Source: Mycobacterium sp. (GTDB taxonomy: Bacteria; Actinomycetota; Actinomycetes; Mycobacteriales; Mycobacteriaceae). Taken from it: DNA of 5,822 nt. A model generated the notes under the pieces. The model did not search any database and had not been told where the DNA came from. It saw nothing but the letters and a program-made list of their open reading frames with translations. The stretch is taken from contig JAHFVB010000342.1 in NCBI GenBank assembly GCA_023264755.1, forward strand, positions 1 to 5,822, in the 5' to 3' direction. Of the stretch, positions 1 through 5,822 are shown piece by piece. The first letter of the stretch is position 1; every line of letters starts with the position of its first letter. The position numbers and the translations under genes were made by a program.

Positions 1-297
1 TGTCAGAACGAAAAGTCGCAGTTGCAGAACAAGGTGTCGGCGATGCGTGTTCTGCAGGCAAAATTATTGGAACGCAAACGTTTAGAAGAACGTGCCGAGA
101 TGGACGCTCTCAAGGGCGACGGCGGCAGTTCATGGGGCAATCAGATGCGCTCGTACGTATTGCACCCGTATCAAATGGTCAAAGACCTGCGCAACGACTA
201 CGAAGTCGGCAACCCGGCCGCGGTACTCGACGGAGACATCGACGGTTTTCTGGAGGCTGGAATCCGTTGGCGTAACAGGAAAGATGACGACGACTAA
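1..297 (+). CDS. prfB: Peptide chain release factor 2, C-terminal part (5' end outside window)
   Basis: The gene is open from the first base in frame 1 and ends at TAA 295-297, leaving 98 residues. RF2 recognises UGA and UAA stop codons in the ribosomal A site and triggers hydrolysis of peptidyl-tRNA. The visible part begins CQNEKSQ, which in RF2 lies roughly 20 residues after the catalytic GGQ loop, so that loop lies just upstream of the window. It continues through the typical RF tail: NK..AM, a basic helix, [20 protein letters not shown], then [15 protein letters not shown]. The pattern [11 protein letters not shown], together with the long LDG-D--F-EA ending, matches the class I factors RF1 and RF2, and CQNE-SQ favours RF2. 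The end is acidic (KDDDD). The SPF anticodon-like motif and any programmed frameshift lie outside the window. The next gene overlaps the last 14 bases, suggesting translational coupling. Confidence 0.95.
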   Translation, partial: CQNEKSQLQNKVSAMRVLQAKLLERKRLEERAEMDALKGDGGSSWGNQMRSYVLHPYQMVKDLRNDYEVGNPAAVLDGDIDGFLEAGIRWRNRKDDDD

Positions 298-1255
298 AAC
301 CAGTTTGGCTATCGACTTCTCGCAGCGCTGGCACGACTTCTGGCGCGGCGGCATCGGCGAGTGGATCCTCACCCGAGGGCTGAAGATCGCGCTGCTCATC
401 ATCTTCGCGCTGCTGGCCGCGCGGTTCATCAACTGGACCGCCCAGAAGATCACCCGTCGCATCGACGCGGACTTCCAGGAAACCGACCAGCTGGTGCGAA
501 CGGAGAGCGCGAAGCATCGGCAGGCGGTCGCTTCGGTGATCTCCTGGGTCTCCATCGCGGTGCTGTTCGTCGTCGTCGCGGTGGACATCACCGACGTGCT
601 GGCCATTCCCGTCGGGTCGCTGGTCGCACCCGCCGCGGTGTTGGGCGCCGCGCTCGGCTTCGGGGCGCAGCGCGTCGTTCAGGACCTGCTTTCGGGCTTC
701 TTCGTCATCACCGAGAAGCAGTACGGCTTCGGTGACCTGGTGGCCCTCACAGTCGCGGGCATCGCCGCCCCGGCCGAGGGCACGGTCGAAGACGTCACCC
801 TGCGCGTCACCAAGCTGCGGTCGACCGAAGGCGAGGTCTTCACCATCCCCAACGGCCAGATCGTCAAGACGATGAACCTGTCCAAGGACTGGGCTCGCGC
901 GGTCATCGACATCCCGGTCCCCACCAGTGCTGACCTGACCCGGGTGGACCAGGTACTCCACGGGGTCAGCGACACGGCCATGCAGGACCCCAGCCTGCGC
1001 AAGCTGCTGTTGGACCCGCCTCAGGTCATGGGCGTGGAGAGCATCGAACTCGACACCGTGAATCTGCGGATGGTCGCCCGGACGCTACCGGGCAAGCAGT
1101 TCGAGGTCGGGCGCCGGCTTCGCGTCCTGGTGGTCGCGGCCTTGATGCGCGCCGGAGTCGTCGCCACCGGGGACAGCACCCCGGTGATCAACACCATCCC
1201 TAGTCCGGCCAACGTCAAGTCGGCCGGGGAAGCGCCGGCGGAGGACCGTCCGTGA
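284..1255 (+). CDS. MscS-family small-conductance mechanosensitive channel
   Basis: This gene encodes a predicted 323-residue inner-membrane channel of the MscS superfamily, which opens under membrane tension and releases solutes during osmotic downshift. Three hydrophobic segments are visible at about residues 32-52, 84-106 and 108-143. The last is the pore-helix signature: a Gly/Ala-rich run ([20 protein letters not shown]) followed by [15 protein letters not shown]. The beta domain follows at about 160-195, with the diagnostic [15 protein letters not shown] and IPNGQI. An alpha/beta cytoplasmic vestibule runs to about 300, and a short low-complexity Pro/Ala/Glu tail ends the protein. The size is close to classical MscS (286 residues), so it is not one of the large MscK-type proteins. 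ATG 284 is preferred because AGGA at 277-280 lies just upstream, though only 3 bases separate them. TTG 305 is an alternative that would remove the overlap with prfB. The long reading frame upstream of 284 is only prfB read out of frame. Gating and ion preference cannot be read from the sequence. Confidence 0.92.
   Translation: MTTTKTSLAIDFSQRWHDFWRGGIGEWILTRGLKIALLIIFALLAARFINWTAQKITRRIDADFQETDQLVRTESAKHRQAVASVISWVSIAVLFVVVAVDITDVLAIPVGSLVAPAAVLGAALGFGAQRVVQDLLSGFFVITEKQYGFGDLVALTVAGIAAPAEGTVEDVTLRVTKLRSTEGEVFTIPNGQIVKTMNLSKDWARAVIDIPVPTSADLTRVDQVLHGVSDTAMQDPSLRKLLLDPPQVMGVESIELDTVNLRMVARTLPGKQFEVGRRLRVLVVAALMRAGVVATGDSTPVINTIPSPANVKSAGEAPAEDRP
1240..1245 (+). promoter_or_regulatory. Ribosome binding site supporting the GTG start at 1252
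   Basis: GGAGGA lies six bases before GTG 1252. It is the strongest Shine-Dalgarno match in the window. It fixes the start of the Pro/Thr-rich protein at the GTG that overlaps the TGA of the channel gene (GTGA, 1252-1255). Confidence 0.75.
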
Positions 1256-1785
1256 GCTTCTGGAACTGGGTGACCCGCAAGCGTGACGACCGCGGTTGGC
1301 CCGAATACATGATCAACGGGCGGATCCGAACCTCGACGGTCGTTCTGATCGTGGCCTTCATCGTGATCTCGTGGGTGCACAACAGCTATCAACCGCCGCC
1401 TCCGACGCCCGCCACGCCCGAAACCGCACAGGTCGTTCCCCCCGGCTTCATGCCCGATCCCGATTACACGTGGGTGCCGCGCACCAAGGTGCAGGAGCGG
1501 CCGAGGTCGACGACGCCTACGACCACGACGACGACGGAATCGAGTCCGACGGAACTCTTCCCCGAGACCACGTCGACGACCACACCGACGTCGCCGACTG
1601 CGGCCCCTTCGACGACGGTGACCGACCCGGATGGTCCCGGACCGCTGCCACCGACCACCGTCACGTTGACTGCGAGTCCCACGACGACACCGTTGCCGGT
1701 GCCCAACCGTTCGGGGACGCCAACGACGGTGCCGACCACGCCGTTGGTGCCCGGCCAGACCCCCGCCGCGCCCGCGGCGCCCTAG
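1252..1785 (+). CDS. Pro/Thr-rich single-pass membrane protein of unknown function
   Basis: This gene encodes 177 residues. The N-terminus is a short, charged, Trp-containing cytoplasmic segment (about 1-27: [18 protein letters not shown]). A single membrane helix follows at about 28-43 ([16 protein letters not shown]). A PPPPTP linker and a more ordered juxtamembrane stretch (about 60-80: [18 protein letters not shown]) come next, then about 95 residues of Thr/Pro/Ser repeats-like sequence to the end. The positive-inside pattern places the tail outside the membrane, long enough to enter or cross the peptidoglycan. No catalytic motif is visible. A proline-rich membrane protein occupies the same place before ftsE in M. 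tuberculosis (Rv3103c, from memory), so this is a conserved mycobacterial gene and not a chance reading frame. The Thr-rich tail could be O-mannosylated, as in many exported mycobacterial proteins; that is inference. It overlaps the channel gene by four bases, which favours co-translation with it. Its function is unknown; a scaffold for the channel or for FtsEX is possible. Confidence 0.85.
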   Translation: MSFWNWVTRKRDDRGWPEYMINGRIRTSTVVLIVAFIVISWVHNSYQPPPPTPATPETAQVVPPGFMPDPDYTWVPRTKVQERPRSTTPTTTTTTESSPTELFPETTSTTTPTSPTAAPSTTVTDPDGPGPLPPTTVTLTASPTTTPLPVPNRSGTPTTVPTTPLVPGQTPAAPAAP

Positions 1786-1815
1786 CGGGTCGGTCGTTTG
1801 AACTGTCGACCCGGC

Positions 1816-1832
1816 TACACTGGCGTGCCGTG
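1816..1832 (+). promoter_or_regulatory. Putative leaderless promoter of ftsE-ftsX-smpB
   Basis: TACACT at 1816-1821 fits the mycobacterial sigma-A -10 consensus TANNNT. It stands eight bases before GTG 1830 and eleven before ATG 1833, so the predicted transcript start falls on or beside the start codon. No Shine-Dalgarno sequence lies between 1786 and 1832. A TTGAAC occurs at 1798-1803, but it is only 12 bases from the -10 box, too close for a normal -35 element, and nothing better sits at 16-18 bases. Many mycobacterial promoters lack a recognisable -35. The 5' end needs experimental mapping. Confidence 0.5.
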
Positions 1833-2522
1833 ATGATCACCCTCGACCACGTGAGCAAGCAGTACAAGTCTTCGGCACGGCCTGCCCTCGACAATGTCTC
1901 ACTCAAGATTGACAAGGGTGAGTTCGTATTCCTCATCGGGCCATCGGGTTCGGGCAAATCGACGTTCATGCGCCTACTGCTGGCGGAGGAGACTCCGAGC
2001 CACGGCGACATCCAGGTGTCGAAGTTTCACGTCAACAAGTTGGCCAACCGCCACATCCCCAGCCTTCGTCAGGTACTCGGCTGCGTGTTCCAGGACTTCC
2101 GGTTGCTCCAGCAGAAGACCGTCTTCGAGAACGTGGCCTTTGCGCTCGAGGTCATCGGCAAGCGCGCGGACGTGATCAACCGGGTGGTGCCCGACGTGTT
2201 GGAGATGGTCGGGTTGTCCGGCAAGGCCAACCGGCTGCCCAACGAGCTCTCCGGCGGTGAGCAGCAGCGGGTCGCCATCGCGCGCGCATTCGTCAACCGG
2301 CCGCTGGTGCTGCTGGCCGACGAGCCGACCGGAAACCTCGATCCGGACACCAGCAAGGACATCATGGACCTGCTCGAGCGGATCAACCGCACGGGTACGA
2401 CGGTGCTGATGGCCACCCATGATCACCACATCGTCGACTCGATGCGCCAGCGCGTCATCGAGCTCGAACTCGGCCGGCTGATTCGCGACGAACAGCGCGG
2501 CGTCTACGGAATGGATCGTTAA
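1833..2522 (+). CDS. ftsE: Cell division ATP-binding protein FtsE
   Basis: FtsE is the cytoplasmic ATPase of the FtsEX complex, an ABC-type machine that does not transport a substrate. It relays ATP-driven motion through FtsX to activate peptidoglycan hydrolases at the septum; in M. tuberculosis the reported partner is RipC. The 229 residues carry every ABC motif: Walker [10 protein letters not shown] at 36-44, Q-loop Gln87 in VFQDFR, signature LSGGEQQ at 139-145, Walker B LLADEP ending in Asp163-Glu164, the D-loop at NLD 168-170, and the H-loop His196 in ATHD. The start MITLDHV matches the FtsE family and the length matches mycobacterial FtsE. GTG 1830, immediately before and in frame, would add one Met and could be the true first codon if the mRNA is leaderless. 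The stop TAA touches the ftsX start with no gap, as expected for partners made in fixed ratio. The long in-frame open stretch before 1830 is the Pro/Thr-rich gene read in another frame. Confidence 0.97.
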   Translation: MITLDHVSKQYKSSARPALDNVSLKIDKGEFVFLIGPSGSGKSTFMRLLLAEETPSHGDIQVSKFHVNKLANRHIPSLRQVLGCVFQDFRLLQQKTVFENVAFALEVIGKRADVINRVVPDVLEMVGLSGKANRLPNELSGGEQQRVAIARAFVNRPLVLLADEPTGNLDPDTSKDIMDLLERINRTGTTVLMATHDHHIVDSMRQRVIELELGRLIRDEQRGVYGMDR

Positions 2523-3419
2523 GTGCGCTTCGGCTTTCTAGTCAACGAAGTTCTCACCGGGCTTCGTCGCAACGTCACGATGACCGTGGCGATGATCCTG
2601 ACGACGGCGATCTCCATCGGGCTCTTCGGCGGCGGTCTCCTGGTGGTCCGGCTGGCCGACAGCTCGCGAGCCATCTACCTGGATCGCGTCGAGAGCCAGG
2701 TCTTCCTGATGGACGACGTCTCGGCCAACGACCCCAACTGCGACGCCGATCCGTGCCAGGCCTTGCGCAAGAAGATCGACGACCGCAACGACGTGAAGTC
2801 CGTGCGCTTCTTGAGCCACGAGGACGCCTACAACGACGCGATCAAGAAGTTCCCGCAGTTCAAGGAAATTGGGGTCAGCAGGAACACCTTCCCGGCGTCG
2901 TTCATCGTCAAGCTCAACGACGCGGAGAACCACAAGGAATTCGACGCCGCGATGAAGAGTCTGCCGGGCGTGCAGAACGTGACCAATCAGAAGGACTTGG
3001 TCGACCGGCTTTTCTCGATGCTCGACGGGCTGAGCAATGCGGCGTTCGCCGTGGCGCTGGTGCAGGCGATCGGCGCGGTCCTACTGATCGCCAACATGGT
3101 TCAGGTGGCGGCCTACACGAGACGCAACGAAGTGGGCATCATGCGGCTGGTCGGGGCCAGTCGTTGGTACACGCAGCTGCCGTTCCTCGTCGAGGCGATG
3201 CTGGCGGCCTTCATCGGGGTGGTGCTGGCCATCATCGGGCTGATCTCGGTGCGGGTGTTCTTCCTGGAGAACGCGTTGAGCCAATTCACCAAGGCCAACT
3301 TGATATCCACGATCGACTACGCCGACATCTTGTACATCGCGCCGGTGCTGCTGTTCGTCGGAGTGGCGATGGCCGGGGTTACCGCGTACGTGACACTGCG
3401 CGTATACGTGCGGCGTTAG
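2523..3419 (+). CDS. ftsX: Cell division membrane protein FtsX
   Basis: FtsX is the membrane half of FtsEX; it recruits and activates peptidoglycan hydrolases through its outer domain. The 298-residue protein shows the family layout: a short cytoplasmic start ([16 protein letters not shown]), helix 1 at about 20-43, a large outer domain at about 44-170, and helices 2-4 at about 173-197, 221-246 and 268-291, ending in the basic VYVRR. The cytoplasmic loop after helix 2 carries the characteristic [18 protein letters not shown], where the family contacts the ATPase. The outer domain holds two close cysteines, Cys73 and Cys78, that could pair outside the membrane. The start is GTG 2523, directly after the ftsE stop. 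No strong ribosome binding site precedes it (only GGAT at 2513-2516), so translation probably depends on ribosomes finishing ftsE. The length matches mycobacterial FtsX. Confidence 0.97.
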   Translation: MRFGFLVNEVLTGLRRNVTMTVAMILTTAISIGLFGGGLLVVRLADSSRAIYLDRVESQVFLMDDVSANDPNCDADPCQALRKKIDDRNDVKSVRFLSHEDAYNDAIKKFPQFKEIGVSRNTFPASFIVKLNDAENHKEFDAAMKSLPGVQNVTNQKDLVDRLFSMLDGLSNAAFAVALVQAIGAVLLIANMVQVAAYTRRNEVGIMRLVGASRWYTQLPFLVEAMLAAFIGVVLAIIGLISVRVFFLENALSQFTKANLISTIDYADILYIAPVLLFVGVAMAGVTAYVTLRVYVRR

Positions 3420-3420
3420 C

Positions 3421-3921
3421 GTGGCGAAGAAACCCGCTGCCGGAGCGGCGAAATCCGGCAACAACAGAGTCCTCGCGACCAATCGCAAGGCGCGGCACAA
3501 CTATTCCATCCTGGATACCTTCGAAGCCGGGATCGCGCTGATGGGTACCGAGGTCAAGAGTCTGCGGGACGGGGCGGCGTCGCTGGCCGACGCGTTCGCC
3601 ACCGTCGACGACGGGGAGATCTGGCTGCGCAACCTGCACATCCAGGAGTACTCGCACGGCAGCTGGACCAATCATGCCCCGCGACGCAATCGCAAGCTGC
3701 TGTTGCACCGCAGCCAGATCGACACGCTCATCGGCAAATTGCGCGACGGGAACTTCACGCTGGTTCCGCTTTCGCTGTACTTCTCCGACGGCAAGGTCAA
3801 GGTCGAGCTGGCCCTCGCCCGCGGCAAGGAAGCCCACGACAAGCGGCAGGCGCTGGCCCGCCGTGACGCGGATCGGGAGATCCGGAACGAAATGGGCCGC
3901 CGGGCCAAGGGCAAGTCCTGA
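3421..3921 (+). CDS. smpB: SsrA (tmRNA)-binding protein SmpB
   Basis: SmpB binds the tRNA-like part of tmRNA and delivers it to ribosomes stalled on broken messages, allowing release and tagging of the unfinished protein for proteolysis. The 166 residues contain the family signatures in order: NRKARHNY at 21-28, the OB-fold segment [20 protein letters not shown] at 32-51, [13 protein letters not shown] at 65-77, [14 protein letters not shown] at 84-97, LVPLSLYF and [17 protein letters not shown] at about 114-142, then the basic C-terminal tail ([20 protein letters not shown]), which in SmpB enters the mRNA channel and mimics mRNA. The start is GTG 3421, one base after the ftsX stop, with no clear Shine-Dalgarno sequence, so coupling to ftsX is likely. 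In many bacteria tmRNA is encoded close to smpB; it is not in this window. Confidence 0.98.
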   Translation: MAKKPAAGAAKSGNNRVLATNRKARHNYSILDTFEAGIALMGTEVKSLRDGAASLADAFATVDDGEIWLRNLHIQEYSHGSWTNHAPRRNRKLLLHRSQIDTLIGKLRDGNFTLVPLSLYFSDGKVKVELALARGKEAHDKRQALARRDADREIRNEMGRRAKGKS

Positions 3922-4763
3922 CCGGGATTCTGTTCGCGCTGCTGTCGGCGGCCGGTTACGGGGTCAGCGACTTCGTCGGCGGGCTGGCCTCGCGCCGAGT
4001 GGCCGCCCTTCGGGTGGTGCTGGTGTCCTACCCGGTGGCCATGGTGCTGTTGACCTTGCTGGCCTTCGCGTTTGGCGGTGAGGTCTCGTCGGGTGCGCTC
4101 GTCTGGGGCGGGTTGTGCGGTATCAGCCAGGCGTTCGGCGTGTGGTGGTTCTACGCAGCGCTTGGTTCTGGTCCCATCTCGGTGGTATCGCCGCTGACGG
4201 CGATCCTGGTGGCGGGGGTTCCCGTCGTGGCCGGGGTGGCGTTGGGGGAGCGGCCCTCTGCGGTGTCGTATGTCGGCATTGCCGTGGCGCTGGTGGCGGT
4301 GGTCCTGGTCAGTCGTGAAGTACGAGACGAGGATTCGACGCCGCACCGCTTCACGACGAAGGTGGCGTGGCTGACGGTCGGTTCGGGCCTCGCATTCGGG
4401 CTGAACTTCGTGCTCATCGACCAGGCGCCCACCGAGGCCCGGCTCTGGCCATTGGTCTTCGCGCGCGTGTCGGCCAGTGCGCTCGTGCTCGTGATTGCGA
4501 TGCTGACCCGAAATCTGGTGGTGCCGTCGGGGGTTCCGCTGTGGTTGGCTTTGCTCGCAGGTCTGCTCGACACCGTCTCCAACATCGCCATGCTGTTGGC
4601 GCTGCAGTCGTCGCTGCTCTCGCTGGCGAGCGTCTTGATCGCGCTTTACCCGGCCGCGACGGTCGCGCTCGCGATGGTGGTGCTCAGGGAGCGGGTCACC
4701 CGCTGGCAGGTGCTCGGGATGTTGCTGGGATTGTTTGCGGTCGCAATGATCGCACGTGGCTGA
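3918..4763 (+). CDS. EamA/DMT-family transporter, apparent CTG start
   Basis: This gene encodes a predicted 281-residue, roughly ten-helix inner-membrane protein of the EamA (drug/metabolite transporter) family, which commonly exports small metabolites; the substrate is unknown. The two-fold internal repeat is visible: about residues 1-131 and 148-280, each ending in the same pattern ([24 protein letters not shown] and [24 protein letters not shown] aligned over Glu111 and Glu258). The first helix ([20 protein letters not shown]) is coded upstream of GTG 3999, which is the first ATG, GTG or TTG available in the frame; the frame is closed by TGA at 3864. Starting at 3999 would remove the first helix and has no ribosome binding site. 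CTG 3918 shares a CTGA overlap with the smpB stop and has AAGGG at 3907-3911 six bases upstream. I therefore place the start there and treat it as a rare initiator or a mutated GTG. Automated annotation may show 3999-4763 or call the gene partial. Confidence 0.85.
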   Translation: MTGILFALLSAAGYGVSDFVGGLASRRVAALRVVLVSYPVAMVLLTLLAFAFGGEVSSGALVWGGLCGISQAFGVWWFYAALGSGPISVVSPLTAILVAGVPVVAGVALGERPSAVSYVGIAVALVAVVLVSREVRDEDSTPHRFTTKVAWLTVGSGLAFGLNFVLIDQAPTEARLWPLVFARVSASALVLVIAMLTRNLVVPSGVPLWLALLAGLLDTVSNIAMLLALQSSLLSLASVLIALYPAATVALAMVVLRERVTRWQVLGMLLGLFAVAMIARG

Positions 4764-4785
4764 CCGGGCACGTGGTGTTCTTCGC

Positions 4786-4813
4786 TTGCGGATGCGGCGC
4801 CGTCGGTTAGCAT
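4786..4813 (+). promoter_or_regulatory. Putative leaderless sigma-A promoter of the esterase gene
   Basis: TTGCGG at 4786-4791 and TAGCAT at 4808-4813 are separated by 16 bases, a good sigma-A-like pair. The -10 box ends six bases before GTG 4820, so transcription should begin at or next to the start codon. There is no Shine-Dalgarno sequence in that interval. This gives the esterase its own promoter, separate from the smpB-transporter unit. No convincing terminator hairpin was seen in 4764-4785. Confidence 0.55.
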
Positions 4814-4819
4814 CAGCGC

Positions 4820-5818
4820 GTGCACAGGGGACTTAACAGGGGATTCAAAGGATTCGTCGTTTCGATCGCAGCGTTGACCGTTTCTGCGCTGCTATCCATT
4901 CCGCAGGCCGCCGCGGCCCCGCCAAACGCCGGTAGCGGCGCCCACATCACCGACATCCAGCATGTCAACGACCGTTGGGACAAGGTTTCGGTCTACTCGC
5001 CGGCGATGGACAAGGTCGTCGTCAACGACGTCTTGAAGTCACCGCGCTCGGGCGCGCCCACCTTCTACCTGCTGCCTGGCATCGACGGCGGGGACAACCT
5101 GGATCCGGGGGCCAACTTCGCGCCCGGCACCAAGAGCTGGTTCGGGTTCACCGATCTCCAGGGCTTCTTCGGCAACAAGAACGTCAACGTCGTCTCGCCC
5201 CTGGGCGGCCAGTTCAGCTGGTACACCGACTGGGTCAACGACCGCAGCAAGCAGTACCAGACCTACATGACGCGGGAACTGCCGCCACTCATCAACGCCC
5301 AGTACAAGACCAACGGAAAGAATGCGGTCGGCGGCTTGTCGAGCACCGGCGGTACCGCCGTCGACTACGCCATTCAGGCACCGGGGGTCTACCGTGCCGT
5401 CGGCTCCTACAGCGGCTTCCTGACGCCGTCCACCGGCGCCCAGAACATTGCGCTCACGCTGTCGAGCGGTGGTGCCAACGCCGACGACATGTGGGGTCCG
5501 CAGGGTGGCCCACTCTGGGTTCAGCACGACCCGACCGTGAACGTCGGCAAGCTCAAGGGCGTGGCCGTCTATGCCGCCGCGTCGGGTGGCGGGCAGGGCG
5601 ACGTCGACAAGCTGCCCCCCGGCAGCAACAACTTCGCGGGCGGGTTCATCGAGGGCATCGTGGCCGACAGCACGCGGCAATTCGCCGATGCCGCCAAGGC
5701 TGCCGGGATACCGATCACCTATGTGGTCCGGCCCGAGGGGTCCCACTCGTGGGGGCTGTTCGAGTCCGAGATGCAGGAGTCCTGGAACACCACCATCGGA
5801 CCGGCGCTGGGCGCCTAG
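4820..5818 (+). CDS. Secreted antigen 85-like esterase / putative mycolyltransferase
   Basis: This gene encodes a 332-residue exported alpha/beta hydrolase of the esterase D/antigen 85 group. An N-terminal signal peptide is clear: basic residues at 3-10, a hydrophobic core at about 11-27, and an AAAA site near 30-33. The mature part follows the antigen 85 order: LLPGIDGGD at 84-92, VVSPLGGQFSWYTDW at 124-138, the nucleophile elbow GLSSTG with Ser174, YSGFLTPS at 197-204, DMWGPQ and NVGKL at about 223-245, FIEG with Glu278, and GSHSWG with His309. Ser174, Glu278 and His309 match the catalytic Ser, Glu and His of antigen 85, so an active enzyme is expected. In antigen 85 this triad moves mycolic acids onto trehalose and arabinogalactan. 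Differences are that the family's LLDGLR becomes LLPGID, losing the Asp and Arg I recall as trehalose contacts, and that no cysteine is present. A carboxylesterase with another substrate is therefore a real alternative. GTG 4820 is supported by the promoter immediately upstream. Confidence 0.9.
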   Translation: MHRGLNRGFKGFVVSIAALTVSALLSIPQAAAAPPNAGSGAHITDIQHVNDRWDKVSVYSPAMDKVVVNDVLKSPRSGAPTFYLLPGIDGGDNLDPGANFAPGTKSWFGFTDLQGFFGNKNVNVVSPLGGQFSWYTDWVNDRSKQYQTYMTRELPPLINAQYKTNGKNAVGGLSSTGGTAVDYAIQAPGVYRAVGSYSGFLTPSTGAQNIALTLSSGGANADDMWGPQGGPLWVQHDPTVNVGKLKGVAVYAAASGGGQGDVDKLPPGSNNFAGGFIEGIVADSTRQFADAAKAAGIPITYVVRPEGSHSWGLFESEMQESWNTTIGPALGA

Positions 5819-5822
5819 GCGC

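Noticed and set aside
179..961. Long open frame on the - strand (260 codons) opposite the channel gene, and a similar one at 5039-5746
   Set aside because: These are antisense shadows of high-GC coding sequence. They carry no recognisable domain, are rich in Arg/Asp/Gly as expected from mirrored codons, and lie opposite well-supported genes.
1296..1829. Upstream extension of the ftsE frame by about 178 codons
   Set aside because: It is the Pro/Thr-rich gene read in another frame. FtsE homology begins exactly at MITLDHV, and no FtsE family member has such an N-terminal domain.
2753..3541. 262-codon + strand frame across ftsX and smpB
   Set aside because: It is an out-of-frame shadow of low-complexity Arg/Gly/Ala composition, whereas ftsX and smpB in the other frames have full family signatures.
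4764..4819. Possible intrinsic terminator after the transporter gene
   Set aside because: Only a GGCGCC self-complementary hexamer is present near 4796-4801; there is no stable stem-loop with a T-rich tail.
4874..4900. TTGACC followed by TATCCAT inside the esterase signal-peptide region, resembling a promoter
   Set aside because: The spacing is about 13 bases, too short for sigma-A, and it lies within the coding sequence after a better promoter at 4786-4813.
3922..5822. Possible tmRNA (ssrA) gene downstream of smpB
   Set aside because: I looked for the conserved tmRNA ends and tag-coding region and saw none. The space is filled by the transporter and esterase genes, so ssrA must lie outside the window if it is nearby.
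5811..5822. Perfect 12-base palindrome GCGCCTAGGCGC over the esterase stop codon
   Set aside because: It is at the window edge, has no loop and no following T-run, and such short GC palindromes are common here. It cannot be called a terminator or operator without downstream sequence.

Overview
The window is a chromosomal, high-GC actinobacterial segment, almost certainly from a mycobacterium (Mycobacterium or Mycolicibacterium type). The evidence is the order prfB, small MscS-like channel, Pro/Thr-rich membrane protein, ftsE, ftsX, smpB, the very close resemblance of FtsE and FtsX to the mycobacterial proteins as I remember them, GTG starts, two promoter arrangements that look leaderless, and an antigen 85-like secreted esterase, a family tied to mycolic-acid-containing bacteria. 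All eight genes lie on the + strand and coding density is about 98 percent.

Layout: (1) 1-297, the C-terminal 98 residues of peptide chain release factor 2 (prfB). (2) 284-1255, an MscS-family channel overlapping prfB by 14 bases. (3) 1252-1785, a single-pass membrane protein with a Pro/Thr-rich outer tail, joined to the channel gene by a GTGA overlap. (4) A 47-base gap with a likely leaderless promoter, then ftsE (1833-2522), ftsX (2523-3419) and smpB (3421-3921), with 0 to 1 base between stops and starts. (5) 3918-4763, an EamA/DMT-family ten-helix transporter. Its homology begins upstream of its first conventional in-frame start (GTG at 3999), and the only plausible initiator is a CTG at 3918 inside a CTGA overlap with the smpB stop. 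(6) A 56-base gap with a good sigma-A-like promoter, then a secreted antigen 85-like esterase (4820-5818) with an intact Ser/Glu/His triad.

Functionally the block mixes translation termination and rescue (RF2, SmpB), cell division and peptidoglycan-hydrolase control (FtsEX), envelope tension response (MscS-like), a putative cell-wall-spanning protein, a small-molecule exporter and an envelope esterase. The tight junctions suggest two translationally coupled transcription units (prfB-channel-Pro/Thr protein; ftsE-ftsX-smpB-transporter), followed by a separately promoted esterase.

I found no mobile element, CRISPR array, tRNA, rRNA, tmRNA, or defence or toxin genes. I do not see a wholly new biological system. 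The best leads are the apparent CTG start of the transporter, the two leaderless promoters, the diverged antigen 85-like enzyme, and the uncharacterised Pro/Thr-rich protein beside ftsEX.
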